Of a DNA stretch of 16,785 nt, positions 1-7,099 are shown piece after piece. Source of the stretch: an uncultured Steroidobacter sp. (GTDB lineage Bacteria > Pseudomonadota > Gammaproteobacteria > Steroidobacterales > Steroidobacteraceae). Within the stretch, counting starts at the first letter, position 1; every line of letters starts with the position of its first letter. The DNA lies in assembly GCA_946478975.1 (NCBI GenBank), contig CAMLEO010000143.1:1-16785 (forward strand). Direction: 5' to 3'. The translations under genes were made by a program, and so were the position numbers. The notes under the pieces were generated by a model that saw only the letters and a program-made list of their open reading frames with translations, did no database searches and was not told the DNA's origin.

Positions 1-498
1 CCCTTTGCCGATCGGCTGTTACCCCAACTTCGGGACGCCGGAACCACGGTCTCCCTGGACGTTGGCTTCCGGCCCGAATGGTTTGGCGATCTCAACAACC
101 GCGCAATCTGCCAGGCCGTCGATTACCTGCTGCCAAACGAAAAAGAAGCCGGGCTGATGTGCGGCAGCGAAGATCCTCGCGAGTACTTCGCCTTCGCGAG
201 CCAGCAGCAGTTTCGCGCTCCGGTATTGAAGCTCGGCGCCCGCGGCGCAATCAGCGTCGAAGGCGAAACGATTCATGGTGTGCCGCCGCCAGCCGTGGAA
301 GCGATCGACACCACCGGTGCGGGCGACGCGTTCGATGCCGGCTTCATCGATGCAGTTCTCGACTCTGCGCCCGCGAAGGAACGTTTGCGGCGCGCTTGTA
401 TTTGCGGCGCGTTGTCGACGCGCGTCGCTGGAGCGCTCGGCACGCTCCCCAATCGTGAGGAATTGTGGAAAGTTTATGAGCGAACCTACGAAACGTAA
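1..498 (+). CDS. PfkB-family sugar kinase, C-terminal part (5' end outside window)
   Basis: The reading frame is open from base 1, so about the last 165 residues of a carbohydrate kinase are present. The PfkB signature DTTGAGDAFDAGF is at 307-345, with the GAGD anion hole and catalytic aspartate codon at 325-327. The NEKEA motif typical of ribokinase-fold kinases is at 136-150. The family transfers phosphate from ATP to a sugar hydroxyl in the cytoplasm. The stop overlaps the start of the next gene, a GH4 phospho-glycosidase, by 23 bases, which suggests translational coupling. I infer that the kinase makes the phosphorylated substrate for that enzyme, or phosphorylates a released sugar. Substrate specificity cannot be read because the N-terminal sugar-binding part is missing. 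Family assignment is firm; the substrate is unknown. Confidence 0.9.
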   Translation, partial: PFADRLLPQLRDAGTTVSLDVGFRPEWFGDLNNRAICQAVDYLLPNEKEAGLMCGSEDPREYFAFASQQQFRAPVLKLGARGAISVEGETIHGVPPPAVEAIDTTGAGDAFDAGFIDAVLDSAPAKERLRRACICGALSTRVAGALGTLPNREELWKVYERTYET

Positions 499-1855
499 GT
501 TTGCATTGATCGGCGGCGGCGGCGTGCGCACGCCGCTGGTGGTCTTCGGCATCAACGAATCCGCCGCGGCGCTCGGTGCCGATGAGCTCGTGCTCTACGA
601 TCCGGATGCGGAACGTTTGCACATCATGGCCGAGCTGGGTCGGGCGATCGTTACCAAAGAACGCGGCACGCTGCGCGTCCGAGAGGCAACGTCGCTGGAG
701 GATGCCGTCGAAGGCGCCGACTTTGTCATGAACAGCATTCGTATCGGCGGCATTGCCACCCGCGCCGCCGATGAACGAGCCGCGATTCAGCACGGCTATC
801 CCGGCCAGGAAACCACGGGGCCCGCCGGTGCAGCGATGGCGCTCAGGACCGTCCCCGTCGCCATCGAGCAGGCGCGGCTGGTGGAGCGCCTCAGCCCCCA
901 AGCCTGGATTGTGAGTTTCACGAATCCCGCCGGGCTCATCACGCAAGCCATCACGCAACATACGAACGCGCGCGTCGTCGGCATCTGCGACACACCAACG
1001 GAGCTGTTCCACAACATCGCGCATGCCTTGGGCGAGCCTTTCGCCGACGTGGTCTGCGACTATATCGGGCTCAATCATCTCGGCTGGGTGCGGCGTGTGC
1101 TGGTGCGCGGCGAGGATGTGACAGATCGGGTGCTCGCCAGCGACGCGATCCTGGCGAAGTTATATTCGGCGCCGCTGTTCGACTTCGAAATGATCCGCAC
1201 CTTGCGGCTCATTCCCACGGAATATCTCTTTTTCTACTACTGCCGCTCCCGCGCCCATCGCAATCAGCTCAAACATGGCTCGAGCCGCGGCACCGAAGTG
1301 GATGCACTCAATCGAACGCTGCTCACCAAGCTGTCCGACCGACTCGGCAGTGGCGATGGCGAAGGCGCCATTGCCGAATACGCGGCCTACCTCAATCGGC
1401 GCTCGGGCTCGTACATGCGCCTGGAAGCGTCCGCAGGTTCCGCCTTCGATCCCGATGCGAGCTTTCACATCGATCCATTTCGCGTCGCGAGCGGCTATCA
1501 CCGCATCGCCATCGATGTGATGCTCGCGCTGACCGGCGCCCGCCCCGCACGCATCGTCGTCAACACCCGCAACGACTGTGCGGTCAGCAATCTTCCCGAC
1601 GCCGATGTTGCTGAGTTGCCCTGCTGGATCGAGCAGGATTCCATCGAGACGGAAAAGACCGAGCCATTCCCCGACGCCGTGCTCGGGTTGGTGCAATCCG
1701 TGAAAGCCTACGAACGCGCCACGATCGAAGCGGCGTTGATGGCGTCACGGCTCACTGCGCGCAAGGCATTGCTGATTCATCCTGCGATCAGTGAGTGGGA
1801 GCCGTCGGACGCACTGCTGCGCGACCTGTGGGATCCGACGTGCATTCATTGCTGA
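476..1855 (+). CDS. GH4 family NAD- and metal-dependent 6-phospho-glycosidase
   Basis: The product is 459 residues, close to the usual 440-450 of glycoside hydrolase family 4. These cytoplasmic enzymes cleave 6-phospho-glycosides by an NAD+-dependent oxidation/elimination mechanism. The N-terminus carries the dinucleotide-binding loop IGGGGVRTP. QETTGPAGAAMALRTVPV and SFTNPAG follow. The metal-binding Cys is C171 in GICDTP and the His is H201 in GLNHLGW, positions typical of the family. LIPTEYLFFYY (Tyr250) fits the catalytic tyrosine region of 6-phospho-beta-glucosidases. The ATG at 476 was chosen because the homologous sequence begins directly after it; the frame is open upstream to 275, but that part is only the shadow of the kinase gene. 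The kinase overlap suggests an operon. The exact phospho-sugar is inferred to be a beta-glucoside. Confidence 0.9.
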   Translation: MSEPTKRKFALIGGGGVRTPLVVFGINESAAALGADELVLYDPDAERLHIMAELGRAIVTKERGTLRVREATSLEDAVEGADFVMNSIRIGGIATRAADERAAIQHGYPGQETTGPAGAAMALRTVPVAIEQARLVERLSPQAWIVSFTNPAGLITQAITQHTNARVVGICDTPTELFHNIAHALGEPFADVVCDYIGLNHLGWVRRVLVRGEDVTDRVLASDAILAKLYSAPLFDFEMIRTLRLIPTEYLFFYYCRSRAHRNQLKHGSSRGTEVDALNRTLLTKLSDRLGSGDGEGAIAEYAAYLNRRSGSYMRLEASAGSAFDPDASFHIDPFRVASGYHRIAIDVMLALTGARPARIVVNTRNDCAVSNLPDADVAELPCWIEQDSIETEKTEPFPDAVLGLVQSVKAYERATIEAALMASRLTARKALLIHPAISEWEPSDALLRDLWDPTCIHC

Positions 1856-1884
1856 TGACGTGACGGCTGCGCTGAGCCACGCGA

Positions 1885-2796
1885 TCACAATGACGCGTCG
1901 ATCGACACGTACGACTCGATGCAGGCGCGCTCATCTGCTTTGTTGGGTTTCCACGGGCCGTGCTCCATGCCGAAGATGAAATCGCGGCCGCTCTCCTGCA
2001 TCTTTTTCGCGATGTGCTTGAAGATGTTGCCGTAGTTCATCTCCCCAGTGCCCGGCCACAGCCGGCCCGGCACATCGCCCATCTGAAAGTACCCGATCTC
2101 GCTCCAGGCCTGGTCGATGCTCGCCATGATCGAGCCCTGGTTCTGCTGCAGGTGATACATATCGAACAGGATCTTGCAGGCGGGGCTGTTGACGGCACGA
2201 CAGAGCTCATAGGCCTGATCGGCGGTGCGCAGAAACAAATTGGGCGAATCTGCGAGCGCTTCGAGCACCATCACCAGGTTCTCGCGTTCGAATACCTCGG
2301 CGCCCGCACGCAGCACGTCGATTGTATTGGCGGTCTGGATGCCGATCGGCAATTCACGCGTGAACACGCCCGGCACGACCGTCATCCACCTGGCATTGAC
2401 ACGCTTCGCGACCTCGGCTGCGGCCTGGCAGGCTTTCTCGAACAGCTTCGGATTGTCCCGCTCACCGGTCGTAAACATCTTGTTCTCGTTGCCTCCCACT
2501 GCAACAACGAACACGCCCATCGACATGCCGAGTTGTTGCAATGTGCGTGCGATCGTTTCCTGCTCAGCGGGCGAGCGTTGCATCATCGCGTTGTCTTCGA
2601 AGGCGGTGAAACCCTCATCCGCCATGAATTTCAGCTGGTCGACCAGGCCGACGCCGGCATGGGCCGTGAACTGCCCCAAGTGGGGACCGAACTTCAGCTT
2701 GAACTTGCGCTTCGGGGAAGCGGCGATGAGTGGCGGTGCCACCGACAATGCGGTGGCGCTCAGAGCGGAATGCAGCAGGCTGCGGCGTGTGATCAT
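1885..2796 (-). CDS. Tat-exported hydroxypyruvate isomerase-like TIM-barrel protein
   Basis: The product is 303 residues. The N-terminus ITRRSLLHSALSATALSVA has a twin arginine followed by a hydrophobic stretch, so Tat export to the periplasm is likely. The rest matches the xylose isomerase-like / hydroxypyruvate isomerase TIM-barrel family. Candidate metal ligands are E179 (MVLEALAD), D212 and H215 (FDMYHLQ), Q238 and D241 (FQMGDVPGR) and E278 (GMEHG), with the GTGE motif at 249-252. Cytoplasmic Hyi interconverts hydroxypyruvate and tartronate semialdehyde, but a Tat-exported version probably acts on a sugar derivative; this is inference. It lies 57 bases downstream of the MocR gene on the same strand and may be co-transcribed. 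It converges with the GH4 gene, and the 29-base gap between them shows no clear terminator. Confidence 0.85.
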   Translation of the reverse strand: MITRRSLLHSALSATALSVAPPLIAASPKRKFKLKFGPHLGQFTAHAGVGLVDQLKFMADEGFTAFEDNAMMQRSPAEQETIARTLQQLGMSMGVFVVAVGGNENKMFTTGERDNPKLFEKACQAAAEVAKRVNARWMTVVPGVFTRELPIGIQTANTIDVLRAGAEVFERENLVMVLEALADSPNLFLRTADQAYELCRAVNSPACKILFDMYHLQQNQGSIMASIDQAWSEIGYFQMGDVPGRLWPGTGEMNYGNIFKHIAKKMQESGRDFIFGMEHGPWKPNKADERACIESYVSIDASL

Positions 2797-2853
2797 GAGT
2801 TGTGAAGTCCAGCGGCGGCGGATAGCCAGGGGAATAAAATACCAGAACGTGCC

Positions 2854-4284
2854 TCACAGCAGCGGGCGCAACCGCCGGATCCCCTCGCGGATGTCCGCTT
2901 CCTTCATTCGCGAATAACCCAACATGAATCCGCATCTTGCGGGCTGCTCCAGAAAATACGGCGATATTCCATAGATTCCCACCCCGCGCGATGCGGCCGC
3001 TTCGATGACGGCGCTCTCGGAAAGGCGCCGACTCGGCCACAGCACGACATGAGCGCCGGCGCCGTAACCAGTCACGTGGACGCGGTCGTCGAGATGTTTA
3101 TGAATCGCGTCGAGCATCACTTTGCGACGCGCGGCGTTGCTGCGGCGGACGCGGCGCAGGTGACGTTCGTACATCCCACTGGCAATGAACTCCGCTAATG
3201 TTTCCTGCTCCAGCGTCGCGGTGTGCCGGTCGCACAGCCATTTGGCGGATGTGAACGCCGCGATCAGCGACTTCGGCACGATGAGATATCCGATACGCAG
3301 CGCGGGGAATACGGTGCGCGAGAACGTGCCGATGTAGATCACGCGACCTTCGCTGTCCAAACCCTGCAGTGACTGCAGTGGCTGCTCCTCGTAGCGGAAC
3401 TCGCCGTCGTAATCGTCTTCGATGACCAACGCGTCTGTTCGCCTTGCCCATTCCAGCAATGCCAGCCGGCGCGCGAGCGGCAGAATGGCACCCGTCGGAA
3501 ACTGGTGCGACGGCGTGACCAACGCCAGGCGCGCCCGCTTGGGAAGCGTGGCCGGGTCGAGTCCCTCTTCATCGACCGCCACCGGCAGCAAGCGAGCGCC
3601 AGCGCTGCGAAACACTTCCCTCGCCCCTTGATAGCAGGGATTCTCCATCGCGACTCGATCGCCCGGCTCGACCAAGACGCGCGCGATCAGATCCAAGGCT
3701 TGTTGTGAGCCACTGACGATGATCACCTGCGATGGATCGCAGACCACCGCACGGGAGCGACCGAGGTGACTGACCAATGCCTCGCGAAGCGCCATGCTGC
3801 CGCCCGCCGATGCGTAATCGAGCGCCCGCACCGACGCCTTGCGTGCGTGACGTAACAACAGGCGGCGCCACGTCTCGAAGGGAAACAATTCGATATCGCT
3901 GCGTCCGTAAGCAAAATCGTATCGAAACGAAGTGGCGCGTCGGGCCGGGACTTCGATTTTCGGCGCCGACTGGACCACCGCCCGACCATATCTCGACAGC
4001 CGCACATTCGTACGGCTCGCACGCGTGTTGGGTCGGCTGGCAGCCAGGCCCTCGGCGACATAGGTGCCCGAGCCGGCCCGGCCGCACACGAAGCCCTCAG
4101 CGAGCAGCTGTTCGTACGCGAGCACCACCACCGTGCGCGAAACATTCAGATGATCGGCCAGCTCGCGAGTCGAAGGCAGACGCTCCTTGCTCTTCAGCTC
4201 TTCGCGCAGGATGGCCTGCCGAAACCAGAGGTAGATCTGGCGCGAGAGCGGTTCGCCCTCCTGAAGTGGTATTACGAATGACAC
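2854..4284 (-). CDS. MocR/PdxR-type GntR regulator with degenerate PLP site
   Basis: The product is 476 residues, normal for MocR regulators. Residues about 12-80 form a GntR winged helix (PLSRQIYLWFRQAI, RLPSTRELADHLNVSRTVV, GSGTYV). Residues about 110-476 form a fold-type I aminotransferase-like domain with TPSHQFPTG and EDDYDGEFRY. In GTFSRTVFPALRIGYL, the position that is lysine in PLP-binding members (GTFSK) is Arg323, codon 3316-3318. It may therefore not form the usual PLP aldimine. GTG at 4284 was chosen because MSFVIPLQ directly precedes the HTH, and AAAAGG lies about 10 bases upstream. The open frame extends to 4596, but that part looks like shadow of the divergent gene. It is transcribed away from the gene at 4360. 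Likely targets are itself, that divergent pair or the downstream isomerase-like gene. Confidence 0.88.
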   Translation of the reverse strand: MSFVIPLQEGEPLSRQIYLWFRQAILREELKSKERLPSTRELADHLNVSRTVVVLAYEQLLAEGFVCGRAGSGTYVAEGLAASRPNTRASRTNVRLSRYGRAVVQSAPKIEVPARRATSFRYDFAYGRSDIELFPFETWRRLLLRHARKASVRALDYASAGGSMALREALVSHLGRSRAVVCDPSQVIIVSGSQQALDLIARVLVEPGDRVAMENPCYQGAREVFRSAGARLLPVAVDEEGLDPATLPKRARLALVTPSHQFPTGAILPLARRLALLEWARRTDALVIEDDYDGEFRYEEQPLQSLQGLDSEGRVIYIGTFSRTVFPALRIGYLIVPKSLIAAFTSAKWLCDRHTATLEQETLAEFIASGMYERHLRRVRRSNAARRKVMLDAIHKHLDDRVHVTGYGAGAHVVLWPSRRLSESAVIEAAASRGVGIYGISPYFLEQPARCGFMLGYSRMKEADIREGIRRLRPLL

Positions 4285-4294
4285 AAAGAATGGA

Positions 4295-4306
4295 CCTTTT
4301 AAAAGG
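4295..4306. promoter_or_regulatory. Perfect 12-bp AT-cored palindrome in divergent promoter region
   Basis: CCTTTTAAAAGG is a perfect palindrome, with one more matching pair beyond a single mismatch. It sits 11-22 bases upstream of the MocR GTG start and 54 bases upstream of the divergent gene start at 4360. Its minus-strand AAAAGG is also the best Shine-Dalgarno candidate for the regulator. It could be an operator for autoregulation. MocR proteins more often bind direct repeats, so this remains a guess. Confidence 0.35.
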
Positions 4307-4359
4307 CCACAGTCTACGGCACGCTTTCGACAATGAGCACACCGACGTGGAGAATCCGT

Positions 4360-4962
4360 ATGAATTTGCAGCGAAGCTCTCGCGCATATCTGATTACGTG
4401 CGGCCTCGCGTTGATGATGCTGCCGCTGCCCGGGATCACTCAGCAGAGCGTCGCGCCACCCGCCGTGGACGTGCAATCCGCAGCCGAGCGGCGCGATGGA
4501 CGTCACGACTTCGACTTTGAAATCGGTACCTGGAGAACGCAGCTCAAGCGCCTGGTGAAGCCATTGACAGGTTCGACGACCTGGGTCGAGCTTCAAGGGA
4601 CGACTGTCGTGCGGAAAGTCTGGGAGGGTCGCGCCAACCTCGCGGAGCTCAAGCTGGACACTGCCGATGGCCCCGTCTATGTGCTGTCGCTGCGTCTATA
4701 CAATCCGCAGGCCCGGCAATGGAGCCTCAACACCGCGAACGCGAGCAGCGGCACTTTGAGCGTCCCCACCGTCGGCGAATTCAAAGACGGACGCGGCGAG
4801 TTCTACGATCAGGAAGTGTTCGACGGCCGTACGATTCTGGTTCGCAATGTATGGACCGACATTACGCCAGATTCGTGCCGGTTCGAGCAGGCCTTCTCCG
4901 ACGACGGCGGCAAGACCTGGGAAGTCAACTGGATTGCAGTCGACACGCGAGTGAAGAACTGA
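4360..4962 (+). CDS. Exported DUF1579-like protein of unknown function
   Basis: The product is 200 residues. The N-terminus (MNLQRSSRAYLITCGLALMM, then LPLPGITQQ) is a Sec signal peptide, so the protein is probably periplasmic. The mature part has RHDFDFEIGTW (48-58), then GSTTWVEL, VRKVWEG and, near the end, EQAFSDDGGKTWEVNW. I recognise this pattern from DUF1579-like proteins, thought to be lipocalin/calycin-type beta barrels; no activity is established. ATG 4360 was preferred over ATG 4333 because GGAG lies 7 bases before it and because it starts the signal peptide cleanly. The gene is divergent from the MocR regulator and is followed after 22 bases by another exported small protein, so the two probably form an operon. 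Confidence 0.8.
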   Translation: MNLQRSSRAYLITCGLALMMLPLPGITQQSVAPPAVDVQSAAERRDGRHDFDFEIGTWRTQLKRLVKPLTGSTTWVELQGTTVVRKVWEGRANLAELKLDTADGPVYVLSLRLYNPQARQWSLNTANASSGTLSVPTVGEFKDGRGEFYDQEVFDGRTILVRNVWTDITPDSCRFEQAFSDDGGKTWEVNWIAVDTRVKN

Positions 4963-4984
4963 GCAGGCTCATATAGAACAACTC

Positions 4985-5470
4985 ATGCGCAGCCGACCCG
5001 ATGAGGGCGCCAACCTGGCGCGACGAACCCTGCTGGCGATGGCCTCGACCGCGCCGGCGCTGACCGCTGATGTTGCAAACTCAGCGGCACCTGCGCCGAC
5101 GGGCGAGCTACCCTCCGATCTCGCCAGAACCATCAAGCAATACGACCAGGCGACCTTCAGCAATGACATCGCGATGCTTGCAAATATCGTCGCGGACGAT
5201 TACCTCCTGGTGAACTCCGACTCGTCGGTGCAGGACAAGCACTCCTATCTGACCGACTTCACCGTGCCGGGATTCAAGCTCGATCCTTACGTGATGCAAG
5301 AGCCTGTGCTGAAGATCTGGGGCACCACCGCACTGACCGCAGGCCGCTTGCACCTCACCTGGACGCAGAACGGCCAGCGACAGAATCGCGAGGTGCGCAT
5401 CGCGCACGTCTGGATCAAGAACGCTGAGCGCTGGCGACTGACCTACACGCAACTCACGCGCATCGGTTGA
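4985..5470 (+). CDS. Exported SnoaL/DUF4440-like (NTF2-fold) protein
   Basis: The product is 161 residues. An N-terminal twin arginine with a modest hydrophobic stretch (ARRTLLAMASTAPALTADVA) suggests Tat or Sec export. The body resembles DUF4440/SnoaL-like NTF2-fold proteins: IKQYDQATFSNDIAMLANIVADDY in segments, then VNSDSSVQDKHSYL, then a strand-rich C-terminus with VRIAHVWIKNAERWRLTYTQLTR. Such cone-shaped folds hold small molecules or act as enzymes, but the ligand cannot be predicted. No strong ribosome binding site precedes ATG 4985, which fits coupling to the gene 22 bases upstream. A long hairpin follows directly after the stop. Confidence 0.78.
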   Translation: MRSRPDEGANLARRTLLAMASTAPALTADVANSAAPAPTGELPSDLARTIKQYDQATFSNDIAMLANIVADDYLLVNSDSSVQDKHSYLTDFTVPGFKLDPYVMQEPVLKIWGTTALTAGRLHLTWTQNGQRQNREVRIAHVWIKNAERWRLTYTQLTRIG

Positions 5471-5473
5471 CGC

Positions 5474-5506
5474 CGGCCGCGGCGAGAACACACCTCGCCG
5501 CGGCCG
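5474..5506. terminator. Bidirectional 13-bp GC hairpin between convergent genes
   Basis: A perfect 13-bp inverted repeat (CGGCCGCGGCGAG at 5474-5486 against its complement at 5494-5506) surrounds a 7-base loop, AACACAC. It lies 3 bases after the plus-strand SnoaL-like stop and 9 bases beyond the minus-strand bufferin-like stop. The position suggests a shared transcription barrier or mRNA-stabilising stem. Neither side has a T-tract, so it is not a classical intrinsic terminator. Confidence 0.65.
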
Positions 5507-5515
5507 TCATCCGCG

Positions 5516-5779
5516 TTACTTCTTCTCTTCCTTCATCTTCGCTTGCGCCGCCGCGCATTCCTTTTGGGTCATCTCCAGAAACCCCTGACCTTTGCAGGAG
5601 TTCATGCCCTTGCACTCATTCTTGGCGGTCTTGCAGGCGGAGTGGCCTTTGCAAGCGTTGACGCCCATGCATTCAATCTTGTCGGCTTCTCCGGCGATGG
5701 CGGTGCTGACCACCGCGGAGCCGAACAGCATCGCTGCAGCGGTGGCGAGGGCAATCCCTGAATGATTCTTCAATCGCAT
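5516..5779 (-). CDS. Bufferin-like six-cysteine periplasmic peptide (BufA2-type)
   Basis: The precursor is 87 residues. Residues 1-29 are a Sec signal peptide ending in the cleavage motif AIA. The mature peptide has six cysteines (37, 43, 49, 56, 62, 75) within repeats of the form (G)xNxCKG: MGVNACKG, HSACK, GMNSCKGQG. The lysine-rich tail is KMKEEKK. This matches my recollection of BufA2-type bufferins, ribosomally made metallophores that are modified by MNIO enzymes (DUF692, BufB) with a DUF2063 partner (BufC) and bind copper in the periplasm. Neither partner gene is in the window. A strong GGAGAAG site precedes the ATG. The gene starts 24 bases after the beta-propeller stop and probably shares its SigF-like promoter. 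The family name is from memory; the Cys/signal-peptide architecture is visible. Confidence 0.72.
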   Translation of the reverse strand: MRLKNHSGIALATAAAMLFGSAVVSTAIAGEADKIECMGVNACKGHSACKTAKNECKGMNSCKGQGFLEMTQKECAAAQAKMKEEKK

Positions 5780-5803
5780 GTTTCTTCTCCAGTAAAGTAA
5801 AGC

Positions 5804-6928
5804 TCAGTTGGCCGCAATTCCATTCAGACCCGCGGCCGCCGGCAGACCTTCGAGCGTGCCGAAGTTCGTCAGGCGTCCGTCGGATTCGATCTGGAATATT
5901 CCGATCGCGCCGCTGCGCGCATTCAATGAATACAAATAAGCGCCGTCGGCGCTGACGGCGATATCGAGATTCGTCGATCCCTGCGGATTGATGCCGACTA
6001 CGGTGCCCGGCAGCGGCGTCAGCGCACCGTTCCTGGCGATCTCGAAGCCCGAGATGGAGGACGTGCCGGCGTTCGAGGCGTACACGAAGCGGCCGTTCGG
6101 TGTCACGACGTTCCAGCAGTTTGCTGCGCCCAGCGTCGGCACGGTGGCGCTGATCGGCGCGAGCTTGCCGTCCGCCATGATCGAATAAGAAGAAATCGTG
6201 GAGCTGTTCGGACCCGGCCCTCCGGTCTCTGAAACGAGCAGCGCGCCATTTGGAGCAAACGTCGCTGCGAAAGTGCCGGCACCGACCGCGGGATTCACGG
6301 TGATCGGCGATAGCTGTCCATCCGCCTGCACTCGGAACACATCGATGCTATTCGTCGCGCGCTCAGTCACCACGAGTTGACGACCATCTGCGCTGAACGC
6401 AATCGACGCCGAGTTCACGAAATTGCCGCTCAAGAAACGCTGTGAGTTTGGAATGCGCAGCAGCTTGCCGCCTTGCAGACGGAAGCCGACGACACTGCTG
6501 CTCCCGGCGGTGTTCAGCACATAGACGAGCCTGCCATGCTGTGCGACTGCGTTCGGCTCACTGCCGCCGCTCGGAACGCGATCGGTCAACAGCAGATGTG
6601 AGTTGAACACCCGGAACACCGACAGCGAGCCGCTGCCGGCGTTGGCGGCAAAGAGCCACGACCCGTCATCGCTCAACGTGAGCGAGCCCTGCGAACCCAG
6701 CGGATCGACATTGCCGCCGCTGCCACGGCCGCCGGTGGAATATTTGTGCGGGCTGTGCAGCGTGCCGTTGTCGCTGCGCTCATAGGCAATGACCTCGTTC
6801 CGATCGGCGTCGTTGGTCATGACGAACACCGCGTGCTGTGCACCGTAGAACTCGGTGGCAGGCGTAGCGCCGGCCGGCAGGTGGATGCCTATCGCTGCAA
6901 GAGCAATGGCTGCTTGTACCGCTTTCAT
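5804..6928 (-). CDS. Secreted lactonase-type (YncE/YkgB-like) beta-propeller protein
   Basis: The product is 374 residues, the usual size of seven-bladed lactonase-type propellers. A signal peptide (MKAVQAAIALAAIGIHLPAGA) is followed by repeated blades such as LSDDGSWLFAANAGSGSLSVF, FSADGRQLVVTERATNSIDVF, TPNGRFVYASNAGTSSISGF and VSADGAYLYSLNARSGAIGIF (blade cores of about 40-50 residues). Cytoplasmic relatives are 6-phosphogluconolactonases; exported ones have mostly unknown roles. ATG 6928 was chosen over ATG 6964 because GAGG lies 6 bases upstream, the signal peptide begins there, and a SigF-like promoter overlaps 6964. It is first in a two-gene unit with the bufferin-like peptide, so a role in the same stress response is inferred. 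Confidence 0.85.
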   Translation of the reverse strand: MKAVQAAIALAAIGIHLPAGATPATEFYGAQHAVFVMTNDADRNEVIAYERSDNGTLHSPHKYSTGGRGSGGNVDPLGSQGSLTLSDDGSWLFAANAGSGSLSVFRVFNSHLLLTDRVPSGGSEPNAVAQHGRLVYVLNTAGSSSVVGFRLQGGKLLRIPNSQRFLSGNFVNSASIAFSADGRQLVVTERATNSIDVFRVQADGQLSPITVNPAVGAGTFAATFAPNGALLVSETGGPGPNSSTISSYSIMADGKLAPISATVPTLGAANCWNVVTPNGRFVYASNAGTSSISGFEIARNGALTPLPGTVVGINPQGSTNLDIAVSADGAYLYSLNARSGAIGIFQIESDGRLTNFGTLEGLPAAAGLNGIAAN

Positions 6929-6962
6929 GTCGTACCTCGTGGTTGGATCGTGCCCACCTACC

Positions 6963-6989
6963 ATCGCGCACGGGCGCCGGTTCGTTACA
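6963..6989 (-). promoter_or_regulatory. SigF-like ECF promoter for the propeller/bufferin operon
   Basis: Reading on the minus strand, TGTAAC (6989-6984) is followed by a 17-base spacer beginning GAACCGG and then CGAT (6966-6963). Transcription would start near 6956, about 28 bases before the propeller ATG. The same element occurs twice more in the window (7073-7099 and 8902-8928). The GTAAC/CGA pattern resembles what I recall of Caulobacter SigF promoters. Confidence 0.65.
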
Positions 6990-7072
6990 AAGCCGCGGCC
7001 GATCGCCTCGCTGTCATAAATTCGCCGCTGGTCCGGTCTGTTGAACGCAGCGGAAATTTCATCGATGCCCGC

Positions 7073-7099
7073 TGTAACGATCCGCAGGTCGGCAGCGAA
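7073..7099 (+). promoter_or_regulatory. SigF-like ECF promoter for the sigma factor (autoregulation)
   Basis: TGTAAC (7073-7078) is followed by a 17-base spacer beginning GATCCGC and then CGAA (7096-7099). It diverges from the matching minus-strand element about 85 bases away. A start site near 7106 leaves only about 12 bases before the GTG at 7119. It also makes the upstream in-frame TTG 7041 and ATG 7065 impossible starts for a transcript from this promoter. Confidence 0.68.

Noticed and set aside
1960..2805. 281-codon open frame on the plus strand
   Set aside because: It mirrors the isomerase-like gene and shows no family features; it is the complement of a conserved TIM-barrel protein.
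4285..4596. 104 extra codons at the N-terminus of the MocR gene
   Set aside because: The segment before the winged helix is unlike any MocR N-terminus and overlaps the divergent exported gene; GTG 4284 gives the family length.
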